From Parabacteroides distasonis ATCC 8503 (GTDB lineage: Bacteria; Bacteroidota; Bacteroidia; Bacteroidales; Tannerellaceae), in the NCBI RefSeq assembly GCF_000012845.1, contig NC_009615.1, positions 271,501-335,500 on the forward strand: DNA of 64,000 nucleotides, read 5' to 3'. The notes beneath the pieces are model-generated. The model did not search any database and was not told the origin of the DNA. It saw only the letters and a program-made list of their open reading frames with translations. Within the stretch, counting starts at the first letter, position 1; the number at the start of each line of letters is the position of its first letter. Below, one piece after another: positions 29,645 through 40,300 of this stretch. The position numbers and the translations under genes are program-made.

Positions 29645-32600
29645 ATGTTTGAAATATTTATCAGACGCCCTATCTTATCGGGCGTGATCTCGGTGGTAAT
29701 TGTCTTCTTGGGATTGCTGGCGATCAACTCCTTGCCGATCACCCAATTCCCGGATATCGTGCCCCCATCCGTTACCGTTACCGCCCGTTATACCGGAGCG
29801 AACGCCGACGTGATGGCGAAAACGGTGGCGACCCCGCTGGAGCGTGCTATCAACGGCGTGCCCGGAATGACCTATATGACCTCTGTTTGTACGAACGACG
29901 GTATGTCCTTGACTACGATCTATTTCAAGGTCGGTACCGACCCGGACGTAGCTTCCGTGAATGTGCAGAACCGTGTGACCACCGTGCTGGATGAGCTTCC
30001 GGAAGAGGTGATCCGTGCCGGCGTGATTACGGAGAAGGAGGTAAACAGTATGTTGATGTACCTGAACATCATGAGCTCGGATAGTACCCATACGGAGAAA
30101 TTCGTATATAACTTTGCCGATATCAATATCTTGCGTGAGTTGAAGCGCATCGACGGCGTGGGATTCGTGGAGATCATGGGTAGCCGCGACTATGCGATGC
30201 GTGTATGGCTGAACCCGAACCGGTTGGCGGCTTATAATATGTCGCCGCAAGAGGTTACGGAGGCGATCCGCTCGCAGAATATCGAGGCGGCGCCGGGTAA
30301 GACGGGTATCAGCTCCGACAAGATCCCGCAGCAATTGCAATACGTCTTGCAGTATAGCGGTAAGTTCAGCACGCCGGAGGAATATGGCGAGATCGTCTTG
30401 AAAGCCCTGCCGGACGGTTCCGTGCTTCGCCTGAAAGACGTGGCTACGATCGAGTTTGATTCCGAGGATTATAATATGATCTCCATGACGGACGGAAAGC
30501 CCTCGGCCTCTATCATGATCAAGCAGCGTCCGGGCTCTAACGCCCGTGAGGTGATCCAGCAGATCAAGGCGAAGATGGAGGAATTGAAGGAAACGACATT
30601 TGCCCCGGGTATGGAATATAATATCTCGTACGACGTATCCCGTTTCTTGGACGCTTCCATATCGGTCGTGCTCAAGACCTTGCTGGAGGCGTTTATCTTG
30701 GTATTTATCGTGGTGTATCTTTTCTTGCAGGATTTCCGGTCTACGTTGATACCCGCTATCGCCGTTCCGGTATCGTTGATCGGTACGTTCTTCTTTATGC
30801 AGATGCTGGGTTTCTCGATCAATATGCTGACTTTGTTCGCCTTGGTGCTTGCTATCGGTATCGTGGTGGATAACGCGATCGTGGTGGTAGAGGCGGTCCA
30901 CGTGAAGATGCACAACGAGAAGCTGCCCCCGTTGAAGGCGACGAAAAAGGCGATCGGTGAGATCGGAGGGGCGATTATCGCTATTACGCTGGTGATGTCC
31001 GCCGTGTTTATCCCGGTCGGTTTCATGGATGGTACGGTGGGTATCTTCTATCGCCAGTTCTCATTGACGCTTGCTGTGGCGATCGTGATCTCCGGCGTGA
31101 ACGCCTTGACGTTGTCTCCGGCTCTTTGCGCCTTGTTACTGAAGCCGGTATCTCATTCGAAAAAGGCGAAGAAGGGCCTTCTGACTCGTTTCTTCGAGGG
31201 CTTTAACCGCCGTTATGATTTCTTGGAGCGTCGTTACCGCTTGAATTTAAGATGGTTCTTGAACCGTCGGATGCTGACGTACGCAACCTTGATCCTTTTC
31301 TGTCTGGCCACGTGGGGCATGACGTTCGTGTTGCCTTCCGGCTTTATCCCGAATGAGGACCAAGGTATGATCTATGTGAACGTAGACGCACCTCCCGGAG
31401 CTACCTTGGAGCGTTCGGAAGCTGCCTTGAACAAGGTGCAAGCGGCTTTGTTGCCGTTGGAAGAGGTGGAGACGATCTCTACCTTGGCCGGCTATAGCTT
31501 GATGACCGAGACGGAGGGTGCCAGCTTCGGTATGGGTATGATTAACCTGACCCCTTGGGATCAACGGGAGCAGACAGCGGCGGAGTTGATGAGCGTGTAC
31601 GCCGATCGTGTCGCCCATATCAAGGATGCGGACATCCAGTTCTTCCTACCGCCTACGGTTCCGGGATTCGGTAACGCGAGTGGCTTCGAGCTTCGTCTGC
31701 AAGATAAGACCGCCGGTACGTTCGCCGAGCTGGATGAGGTCGCCAAGAACTTCGTGGCGAAGCTGAACGCTGATCCTCGCCTGACCGGTGTCACTTCCGG
31801 CTTCAACCCGAATTTCCCGCAATATCTGCTCCGGGTGGATTTGGCGAAGGCGGCTAAGCTAGGCATCAACGTGAACGAGTCCATGGAAACCTTGCAATCC
31901 TATGTAGGTAGTTTCTATTCCTCCAACTTCGTCCGTTTCGGCCAGATGTACAAGGTCATGTTGCAAGCGGCGCCGGAGTATCGTATGAATCCGGAGGATT
32001 TGTTCAGCCTGTATGCTAAGAATAAGGAGGGGAATATGGTGCCTTACTCCAACTTCATGACGATGGAGCGTGTGTATGGCCCGAGCCAGATTACCCGTTA
32101 CAACCTGTTTACCTCGGCCATGATTACCGGCGAGGCCGCCCCGGGTGTCAGCTCGGGTGAGGCGTTGGCGGCTGTTGAGGAGATCGCTTCCGAGGTATTG
32201 CCCCGTGGTTATGATACCGAATGGTCCGGTGTGGCGAAGGAGGAGAAAGAGTCCGGTGGGCAAACGTTGGTAATTTTCGCTATTTGTTTGGCATTCGTCT
32301 ATCTGTTGCTTGCCGCCCAATACGAGAGCTTATTGCTTCCGCTTCCGGTCATCCTGTCGCTTCCGGCGGGTGTGTTCGGCTCGTTCTTCTTGCTGTACGT
32401 GGTAGGTCTGGAGAATAACATCTATGCGCAGGTGGCGTTGGTGATGTTGATTGGTTTGCTGGGAAAGAATGCGATCTTGATTATCGAGGTGGCGAACCAG
32501 TGCCGTAAGGAAGGTATCAGCGTGATGGGGGCCGCTATTCAAGGGGCTACCAGTCGTTTGCGCCCGATCTTGATGACCTCCTTCGCTTTTATCAGTGGCT

Positions 32601-32803
32601 TGATTCCGTTGACGATCGCCTCGGGAGCCGGTGCCTTGGGGAACCGTTCGATCGGTACGGCGGCGGCCGGAGGTATGTTGATCGGTACGTTTGTCGGTAT
32701 CTTCTTGATCCCGGGGCTTTACGTGATCTTCGAGTCGCTGGCTACTTATTTTAAAAAGAGAAAAGAGAAAGAGCAAATTAAAGAAGACGAGTATGTGTAT
32801 TGA
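29645..32803 (+). CDS. RND multidrug efflux permease (HAE1 family)
   Basis: 1052 residues, with twelve membrane helices and two large periplasmic loops as in AcrB. The N-terminus (MFEIFIRRPILSGVISVV) and PDIVPPSVTVTARYTGA are hallmarks. The proton-relay Asp pair of AcrB (407/408) appears here as Asp409-Asn410 in GIVVDNAIVVVE, so the second acid is replaced by Asn. The partner Lys is kept in LGKNAILIIEV. The pump should export amphiphilic compounds or bile salts using the proton gradient. The last 11 bp overlap the channel gene. Confidence 0.95.
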   Translation: MFEIFIRRPILSGVISVVIVFLGLLAINSLPITQFPDIVPPSVTVTARYTGANADVMAKTVATPLERAINGVPGMTYMTSVCTNDGMSLTTIYFKVGTDPDVASVNVQNRVTTVLDELPEEVIRAGVITEKEVNSMLMYLNIMSSDSTHTEKFVYNFADINILRELKRIDGVGFVEIMGSRDYAMRVWLNPNRLAAYNMSPQEVTEAIRSQNIEAAPGKTGISSDKIPQQLQYVLQYSGKFSTPEEYGEIVLKALPDGSVLRLKDVATIEFDSEDYNMISMTDGKPSASIMIKQRPGSNAREVIQQIKAKMEELKETTFAPGMEYNISYDVSRFLDASISVVLKTLLEAFILVFIVVYLFLQDFRSTLIPAIAVPVSLIGTFFFMQMLGFSINMLTLFALVLAIGIVVDNAIVVVEAVHVKMHNEKLPPLKATKKAIGEIGGAIIAITLVMSAVFIPVGFMDGTVGIFYRQFSLTLAVAIVISGVNALTLSPALCALLLKPVSHSKKAKKGLLTRFFEGFNRRYDFLERRYRLNLRWFLNRRMLTYATLILFCLATWGMTFVLPSGFIPNEDQGMIYVNVDAPPGATLERSEAALNKVQAALLPLEEVETISTLAGYSLMTETEGASFGMGMINLTPWDQREQTAAELMSVYADRVAHIKDADIQFFLPPTVPGFGNASGFELRLQDKTAGTFAELDEVAKNFVAKLNADPRLTGVTSGFNPNFPQYLLRVDLAKAAKLGINVNESMETLQSYVGSFYSSNFVRFGQMYKVMLQAAPEYRMNPEDLFSLYAKNKEGNMVPYSNFMTMERVYGPSQITRYNLFTSAMITGEAAPGVSSGEALAAVEEIASEVLPRGYDTEWSGVAKEEKESGGQTLVIFAICLAFVYLLLAAQYESLLLPLPVILSLPAGVFGSFFLLYVVGLENNIYAQVALVMLIGLLGKNAILIIEVANQCRKEGISVMGAAIQGATSRLRPILMTSFAFISGLIPLTIASGAGALGNRSIGTAAAGGMLIGTFVGIFLIPGLYVIFESLATYFKKRKEKEQIKEDEYVY

Positions 32804-34235
32804 TAAGATGAGATATATAATGATAGGCTGCGCCTTGGCTCTGATTGCTTTGGCCGGTTGTAAGACTCCCGAGCTATCGATGGACGAGCGGATCTCGCTT
32901 CCGGAATCCGGCGAGATGGGAATGAACGACACTACGTTCGTGAAACCGCTCTCGTGGGATGTCTTTTTCCAAGATACCTTATTGCGAGGCTATGTGGATG
33001 TGGCTTTACGCAATAACCATTCCTTCCAGCAGAGCATGGAGCGCATCGCCATGAGCCGTGCGGCCTTGCAGCGGGCGAAGGGGCTTTTGCTGCCGGACGT
33101 GAATTTGAACATCGGAGCCTCCGTGAACCGTTTCGGTGAATATACGATGGATGGTGTGGGGAATAGCGAGACAAACGTGCCTTCTTTGCCAAAGGATAAG
33201 CATATACCGGACCCTTACCGGGATTTCGGCTTGAGCTTGAGCTTTCAATGGGAAGCGGATATCTGGGGCAAACTGACCCGGAAGAAGCAGGCCGCCGCCG
33301 CTCGCTGGATGGCTTCCGTGGAGGCTACCCGTTTTGCCCAGTCGATGTTGATCTCCGATTTGGCGATTCAATATTATGAGTTGATCGGCTTGGACCGGCG
33401 TAAGGAGGTGTTGCGGAATGCGCTGGCCAGTGCCCGTCGTTCCCATGAGCTGACCCGCCAGTTGAAGAAGGAAGGGGCGGAGACGCAGTTGGCGGTCGAT
33501 CAGTTTTATGCCCGTGTGTTGTTGATCGAGAGTAAATTGCTGGAAAACGATCAGTTGATCGGTGAGAAGGAGCGGGCGATCGCTTGCCTGTTGGGTGTTT
33601 TCCCCTTCGAGATTCGCCGGATGGGATTCGATGAGTTGCGTAAGTTGCCGGTTCCCTTGTCGGAAGGGATTCCAGCGAACCTCTTGACATTGCGTCCGGA
33701 TGTACGTTCCGCCGAGATGGGGTTGGTCGCCTCCAAGGCGGATGTGATAGCGGCGAAGGCGGCTTTCTATCCCTCGTTGGTGCTTGGCGCCAGTGGTGGT
33801 TTCAATGCGTTTGATGTGGGTAAGTGGTTTCATTCGCCGGCCTCTTTGGTGTACGACTTGGCGGCGGGTATCACGGCTCCTATCTTCCGCCGCAATGAGA
33901 TCCGTTCGATGTGGAACGAGGCGAAGGCTTCCCAGCGTATCGCTTTATCCCAATACCACGAGACCGCTTTGAACGCTTACACCGAGGTGCTCGATCTCTA
34001 TTGCGCCAGCCAGACCCAAACGGAGCGTATCCGCTTGAAAGAGAAAGAATCCCTTGCCCACCAACGTTCCGTGGTGAATGCTGGTGAGATGTTCCAATTA
34101 AGCTATACCGGTTTCTTGGAGGTTCTTTCCGCCGAGGAGCGTTATCTGGATAGCGAGCTGGAGCATATCGATATCGTCACCGATTTATGCCGGAAGAAGA
34201 TATTGCTATACCGGGCGTTGGGAGGCGGTTGTTGA
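32793..34235 (+). CDS. TolC-family outer-membrane efflux channel (lipoprotein)
   Basis: 480 residues. The signal ALIALAGC places a lipidated Cys near residue 23; ATG codons at 32793 and 32808 both fit as start. Two OEP repeats follow, with long helices (such as ALRNNHSFQQSMERIAMSRAAL shortened here by description) and the SFQWEADIWGKLTRK segment typical of the NodT/OprM group, plus LLTLRPDVRSAEMGL in the second half. It completes the tripartite pump with the two preceding genes and overlaps the permease gene by 11 bp. Confidence 0.93.
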   Translation: MCIDKMRYIMIGCALALIALAGCKTPELSMDERISLPESGEMGMNDTTFVKPLSWDVFFQDTLLRGYVDVALRNNHSFQQSMERIAMSRAALQRAKGLLLPDVNLNIGASVNRFGEYTMDGVGNSETNVPSLPKDKHIPDPYRDFGLSLSFQWEADIWGKLTRKKQAAAARWMASVEATRFAQSMLISDLAIQYYELIGLDRRKEVLRNALASARRSHELTRQLKKEGAETQLAVDQFYARVLLIESKLLENDQLIGEKERAIACLLGVFPFEIRRMGFDELRKLPVPLSEGIPANLLTLRPDVRSAEMGLVASKADVIAAKAAFYPSLVLGASGGFNAFDVGKWFHSPASLVYDLAAGITAPIFRRNEIRSMWNEAKASQRIALSQYHETALNAYTEVLDLYCASQTQTERIRLKEKESLAHQRSVVNAGEMFQLSYTGFLEVLSAEERYLDSELEHIDIVTDLCRKKILLYRALGGGC

Positions 34236-34262
34236 TTTTTATCGTGACGCTATTGTTATTGT

Positions 34263-34350
34263 ACTGCAACCCGCATTGCAGTGTTACTGCACGCCGGTTG
34301 CAGTAGCGCTGCACATGCGTCGCAGTACTACTGCAATACGGGTTGCAGTG
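34263..34350. repeat. Four palindromic CTGCA units, 22-23-bp period
   Basis: CTGCA starts at 34264, 34287, 34309 and 34331 (steps 23, 22, 22). Each unit closes with TGCAG or CGCAG, making an inverted repeat such as ACTGCAACCCGCATTGCAGT. The array begins 27 bp after the stop of the efflux-channel gene. The sequence is unrelated to the other arrays, but the period and location are the same. Confidence 0.85.
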
Positions 34351-34427
34351 AATACTTGATATCGTATGCCTTTGGCTACGTTGCGATAAATCTTGGGAAG
34401 ATGTGCTCTTTTCTGAAAAGAAGTGCT

Positions 34428-34435
34428 TATCTTTG
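34428..34435 (+). promoter_or_regulatory. -7 element upstream of DUF5916 gene
   Basis: TATCTTTG matches the Bacteroidetes consensus, 32 bp before the ATG at 34468. Confidence 0.55.
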
Positions 34436-34467
34436 AGGCTTATTGTTATCTTATAGTCTAGGCCATT

Positions 34468-37113
34468 ATGAAATATCTGACTCTACTCGTGTTTTTAGGA
34501 ATCTCGTTGTTGTGCGAAGCCCAGCAAGATTCGATCGTCCCTTTTGAGAAAGCTTATAAGCGTACCTATAATATCCGGAAAGTATCGGGAGTGAAACCTA
34601 CGATCGACGGTAAGTTGGATGAGGACTTTTGGACGAAGCAAGGCGAATGGTCGGATCGTTTCGTACAGATTATCCCTTATGAGCGGGCGATCACTCAATC
34701 CCCGACCCGGGTAAAACTTTTCTATGATGATAAATATATCTATGTAGGTGTATATTGCAAGGACGCCGTGCCGGATAAGATGAATCGTTTTATCGGGAAC
34801 CGGGATGATAATAGTCTGGGCGATTTGATCAGCGTCGCTTTCGACACCTACCATGATTATCGTGCGGCACCGGAATTCAATATCAATCTAGGAGGAAATA
34901 AGACGGATCTGGTCGTAACGGATAAGTTGAACGTCAACCTTAGCTGGAACGCCGTTTGGGAAGGACGAACGAATATCAACCGGGCGGATTCCAGTTGGAC
35001 CGCCGAGCTGCGTATCCCGTTCAGCCAGTTGCGTTATAACCAGCGATCGGAGGATGGCGTTTGGGGCTTGCATGTACGCCGTATCATCCGTAGGAATAAC
35101 GAGGTGCAAAATTGGAGCATGATCCCCTTGAAGAATAACGGACATGTCTTTTCGTTCGGAAACATGAGCGGCATGGACTCTGTTCCCAAGCCTCGCGGCA
35201 TCGAGTTCTTGCCGTATGTAATGGGTAAATACAGGCAGGAACCCCGGATAGACGGCAGCCCTTATCAAAAAGGGTATAGCTGGGGAGGAAACGTGGGCTT
35301 GGACGCTAAGTTCGCCCTCTCGGATTATACGTTGGATATGACGATCAATCCGGATTACGGACAAGTGGAGTTGGACCCCTCCGTAATGAACCTTACGGCT
35401 TACGAGACGTTTTACGATGAGAAACGCCCCTTCTTCTTGGAAGGAAAACATATCTTGGATTTTGCGAACGGTAGCGATATGATGTTTTATACCCGTAGGA
35501 TCGGCGCCTCTCCCTCTTATACGCCACGGGGTATAGACAACGTAGGCAGTTATGCCGAGACGAAAGAGAATGTGCCGATTATCGGTGCGTTGAAACTGAC
35601 GGGTACGAATAAACGGGGCTTGACGATCGGAGTGATCGAGAGTGTAACGGCACGTTCCTCCTCCAAGGTTACCCGTAACGGGGTGGAGGATGTGGAAGTC
35701 GTGGAGCCTTTGACAAACTATACCGTGGCCCGTGTGCAAAAGAACTGGAAGGGGAATACCTTGCTGGGCGGTATGGTGACTTCGGTAAACCGTGCCTTGG
35801 ATCAGCCTTATCTGGAGGATTTCATGGTGCGTAACGCTTTCACGGCGGGTATTGACTTTACCCAGTATTTCAAGAATCGCCTTTATTATATAGATGTAAA
35901 GGGAATGTTGAGTTCCTTGCATGGTAGCGCCGGGGCGATCACGGCTTTGCAGAATAGCGTGGCGCATTATTATCAAAGGGCTTCCTCCGCCGATTATCTG
36001 GGGGTGGATCCTACCCGTCGCTCCCTGACCGGAACGGGTGGTTATGTGAAAGTGGGACGGAAAGGAAACGCCAAATGGAACTTCTCGGAGACCTTTACTT
36101 GGTCGTCACCCGGTTTCGACTTGAATGATATGGGATATATGAAGGAGACAGATTATCTGATGAATGAGACGGAGATCATGTATCGGCAGACCGATATCTG
36201 GAAGATATTCCGGTACAACGCCTTTACCCTGTCCCAAAAGAATATGTGGAATTACGGCGGTACTCCTTTTAGCAACAACGCTTCTTTGCGTTGGCAAAGT
36301 ATGACGATGAACCGGTATGAATGGGATGTCAAGGAAACCTTTGCTTGGAATTGGCTGGATAGCCGCTTGCTGCGAGGGGGACCGGATGTTCGCTTCGGTT
36401 CTTATTTCTTAACTTCCGCTAAGTTCAATACCGATAAGGCGAAACGAATGATGTTCATGCTCAAATACGAGGGCGATCATAATTTCGAGGGAAATCGCTT
36501 CAATACGATCTCGCCGAGCTTGACATTCCGCTTGGGAAACCATGTCTATTTGTCCGGTCAACTGGATTATGCGTGGAATACGGATGAGATGCAATATGTG
36601 GCTACGACGAGTCCGCTTAGCTCGAGTAGCTTGGCCCCTTATTATTATGTCATGGGCCACATGGATCAGAAGACCTATGGTCTCACGCTGAAATTACAAG
36701 TGAACGTGACCCCCGATATTTCCATTCAATTTTATGGTGCCCCGTTCACCTCCATCGCTAAATACGATGATTTTAAATTAGCGGCGGATACGAAGTCGCA
36801 TACCTTTGAGAACCGTTTCCAACGTATTGATCCGGATCAATTGACTTATGCGGATGGAGTCTATACCATCGGGGAGGGAGCTGGGCAGATGCCTTTTAGG
36901 AACCCTGATTTTAGGTTTAACGAGTTTCGTTCCAACTTGGTAGCCCGCTGGGAATACTTGCCCGGTTCCACGCTTTATTTCGTATGGGAACACCGGATGT
37001 CTAACCGGGACAACTGGTACTCCTCCGGCTGGGGAAGTAATCTGGATCGTATGTGGGGACTCCCCGCTACAAATACGTTCATGATCAAAATGAATTATTG
37101 GTTCAATCTATAG
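34468..37113 (+). CDS. CBM9-like / DUF5916 outer-membrane protein
   Basis: 881 residues with a signal peptide ending near LLCEAQ. Residues about 40-230 resemble the family 9 carbohydrate-binding fold (PTIDGKLDEDFWTK, VKLFYDDKYIYVGVYCKD). The rest fits DUF5916: beta-strand rich, with FYDEKRPFFLEG and alternating aromatic strands, ending in MIKMNYWFNL with a terminal aromatic-hydrophobic pattern as in outer-membrane barrels. The natural ligand is unknown; binding of glycans or surface polymers is an inference from the CBM9 part. It has its own promoter-like element and no partner gene nearby. Confidence 0.85.
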   Translation: MKYLTLLVFLGISLLCEAQQDSIVPFEKAYKRTYNIRKVSGVKPTIDGKLDEDFWTKQGEWSDRFVQIIPYERAITQSPTRVKLFYDDKYIYVGVYCKDAVPDKMNRFIGNRDDNSLGDLISVAFDTYHDYRAAPEFNINLGGNKTDLVVTDKLNVNLSWNAVWEGRTNINRADSSWTAELRIPFSQLRYNQRSEDGVWGLHVRRIIRRNNEVQNWSMIPLKNNGHVFSFGNMSGMDSVPKPRGIEFLPYVMGKYRQEPRIDGSPYQKGYSWGGNVGLDAKFALSDYTLDMTINPDYGQVELDPSVMNLTAYETFYDEKRPFFLEGKHILDFANGSDMMFYTRRIGASPSYTPRGIDNVGSYAETKENVPIIGALKLTGTNKRGLTIGVIESVTARSSSKVTRNGVEDVEVVEPLTNYTVARVQKNWKGNTLLGGMVTSVNRALDQPYLEDFMVRNAFTAGIDFTQYFKNRLYYIDVKGMLSSLHGSAGAITALQNSVAHYYQRASSADYLGVDPTRRSLTGTGGYVKVGRKGNAKWNFSETFTWSSPGFDLNDMGYMKETDYLMNETEIMYRQTDIWKIFRYNAFTLSQKNMWNYGGTPFSNNASLRWQSMTMNRYEWDVKETFAWNWLDSRLLRGGPDVRFGSYFLTSAKFNTDKAKRMMFMLKYEGDHNFEGNRFNTISPSLTFRLGNHVYLSGQLDYAWNTDEMQYVATTSPLSSSSLAPYYYVMGHMDQKTYGLTLKLQVNVTPDISIQFYGAPFTSIAKYDDFKLAADTKSHTFENRFQRIDPDQLTYADGVYTIGEGAGQMPFRNPDFRFNEFRSNLVARWEYLPGSTLYFVWEHRMSNRDNWYSSGWGSNLDRMWGLPATNTFMIKMNYWFNL

Positions 37114-37398
37114 TCTATTTGTAGTTCGGATTGAATTATTGAATGGATGTTGGCGGAACCTGATCGTGTTGTTTGTTTTTTATGATTTTTATTTATATTT
37201 GCGGTGAAAAGAAAAATGCTTCTCAATGCAAACAAGATTTTGAGGCAAGTTAACCTTGATGTTTAATGAATAAATCTTAAATTTTAGATATGGTGAGAGA
37301 TGGATAGAACAGTGTGTGGGTAATCTCATTCAGATGAGATGTTTTTGAAAAGAATTTTTAGTATAATTCAAGTGTAAAAGAGACTTAAATCTAGTTTT
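37114..37398. other. Intergenic region before susC
   Basis: AT-rich and without a gene. No close match to TAnnTTTG with a paired -33 box was found, and no clear terminator follows the DUF5916 gene. It presumably holds the promoter of the sus-like operon. Confidence 0.3.
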
Positions 37399-40300
37399 AT
37401 GAATAATAAATATTACTTAGCAACGGTGCTTTTAGCGTTAGGAGCGTTCTCTCCGTTGTATGGTGTACAAAATACCCCCCCCCCCCCATAATTATTCTGT
37501 AAATCAGAATGATATAAGATTGACGGGTACCGTTATTGATGAAGCCGGTATACCAGTGATTGGTGCAAACATTCTTGTAAAAGGTACGACAAACGGTACG
37601 ATTACCGATATGGATGGTAAGTTTACGTTAATCAATGTTCCTGAAAACGCAATCTTGGTGGTTTCTTATATCGGATATCTAGACCGTGAGATTCCTGTGG
37701 CAGGGAAAAGTACGTTGGAAATCCGTTTGAAAGAGGATACGCAGAAGTTGGATGAGGTCGTTGTCGTAGGTTATGGCGTGCAGAAAAAAGTGAACATGAC
37801 CGGGTCTATATCGAACGTGAAAGCGGATGATCTATCTGTGATCCCGAGTACAAACCTTTCAAACTCTTTGGCCGGACGTGCTCCGGGAGCTATGATCACG
37901 GGCAACTCTGGTTTGATGGGGGCTAAATCCGAGATTCGTATGCGTGGAGGATTCGGTGATCCTTTGTTCGTTATTGATGGGGTGATTCGCGATAAAGAGG
38001 CTTTCGACTTATTGGAACCTTATGAAATAGACCAAATGAGCTTCTTGAAAGATGCGGCTACCGCCTCAATCTATGGTTCCGCTGCTGGAAATGGTGTCGT
38101 GTTGGTAACGACTAAGGGAGGAACGAAAAACCAAAAACCGATATTTAATTACCAAGGTTCTTATGCGTTTAGTAAACCGACTCAGGAATTGTTTGCCGAC
38201 CGTTGGGATGCGATTGATGATTTGGACTACCAGAATGCGGTAGCTCGTTTCCAAGGTACGCCGCTTCCTAATGGCGAGGAGGAGTATGCCTATTTCCGTG
38301 ATAATAAGATCAACTATAACGTGAACGATTATATTTGGCAGAATCCCTGGAATACGAAACACTCCTTGAGCGTGAACGGTGGTACGGATAAGGTAAAGTA
38401 TTATGTGATGGGATCGTTCTTGGCCGAGGAGGGATCGTATGTGTCGTTGGAGAATAAGAAATTCTCCTTACGTTCGAACCTTTCTGTCGATTTGACCAAG
38501 TATATAACCATGAATGTGAACTTGGATGCGAATCAATCGAACGATAAGCGTTTCTACTGGCCTTTCTCTGACGATGACGACCAATCGGTGTACGATTTAT
38601 ATCGTTGTACCTTCAACGCAATGAAGACAACGCCGTTTTACTCTTACTTAGACGGAACGCCCGCTAACACCATCACGGATTATCCGATCTATCAAGACTA
38701 TGGCTCTTGGCAGGGATGGAATCCCGTGGATCAAGTGGTTGGAAACCGTTATTTGAAGACACGTCGGCGTAATTTGAACGGTATCGTTTCGTTCAATATC
38801 AACCTTGATTTCATAACGAAAGGTTTGAGCACGAAAGTGATGGCCTCTTATCTAGGCCACGATTACAACCGGAAGCGCTTTATGACCTTCCAGAAAAACT
38901 ATAAATTCCAGCAAGCGGATCCGCAAGGCAATCGTTTTTTGCCGGCTCCATTGAATTTGAATGAATATAATACCTTCAACTTCTCGCAGAATTACGAGAA
39001 TCTGGAGTATAAGACTAAACAATTGTGGACCGAGCAATTCAACTGGTTCGTGAATTATGCCAATACGTTCGGTAAGCATGATGTGGCAGCCATGGTGGTA
39101 TTCGAGCAGGCATCTAATGGTGGCGAGGAGGTATCGGCCAAAGGTGAGTCTCCGCTTACGAATTTAGACCAGATGTTCAACTACTCATCCGATGCTTTGC
39201 GACGCTGGGGCGAGGCGAAGGAGAAGAACGGAGGGCGCCTTTCTTGGATCGGCCGTTTCAATTATACATTTGATCAGAAGTATATAGCAGAATTTTCTTT
39301 CCGTTACGATGGTAATACCCTTTTCCCAGACGGTAAGCGTTGGGGCTTCTTCCCCTCTGTATCTGCCGCATGGCGTATCAGCCAAGAGTCTTTCATGGAG
39401 CCGACATCTGATTGGTTGAGTAATTTGAAGATCCGTGCCTCTTATGGTACGACGGGTAATGATATGGATTTGAGCAAGGACCCGATTGACAAGGTGGATG
39501 CGTTCTCTTATTTGCAAAAGTATCAATTGGGTGAAAAATATATCTTTGGTAATAACTTGGCAAATACGATTGTGGCTGGAGCGACTCCGAACTATGCCTT
39601 GACATGGGCAACCTCAACTACTTATAATGGTGGTTTGGATTTTGGTTTCTTCAATAATCGTTTGTCTGGAACGTTCGATGCCTTTTATCGGAAAGAGGTA
39701 GATATCCTCGGACCGCGTACGGTGACACTCCCAAGCACGTACGGACAGGCTTTGGCTCCGGAAAACTATGCCGAGCGTTCTTGGCGAGGCGGTGAGTTGG
39801 CTCTGACTTGGATGGATAAGGCCGCGAATGGCGAGATTACTTACTCTGCCTACTTGAATCTGGGATTCGCTCGTGATCGTTGGGATGTATTGGATGAGGA
39901 TGCCACTTATCGAGAAGGGGGTAACCTGCATGCGTTGTCAAAACAGGGTAAGGCTGAGGGAATCTTGACGGGCCTGATCGCCGATCACTTGCTGACGGAT
40001 CCGGCAGAGGTGGAAGCCTTGAAGGCGAAAGGTTTCAAGCAATTTGGACGGGATCCTTATCTGGGTGGTATCTTGTATAAGGATACGAGAGGCGATGGCT
40101 ACTCGGAGGGACCGGACGGACGTATTGATAGCAATGATGAGTATAATTTGTTGAGTGAGAATGGTACGCCACGTATCAATTATGGTTTTGGCGGTAGTAT
40201 CAAGTGGAAGGGAATCACGCTGGATGTGCATTTTCAAGGGGTCGGAAAATATGATCGCTTCGTAGGTGGCGTAGATGGAGGTTTCTATCAACATGGTGGT

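Noticed and set aside
29675..30913. 412-residue minus-strand frame inside the RND permease gene
   Set aside because: Shadow of a highly biased plus-strand gene: rich in His and Arg, without any domain and fully covered by the permease.
34888..35976. 362-residue minus-strand frame inside the DUF5916 gene
   Set aside because: Antisense shadow with no motif; the plus-strand product is a clear family member.
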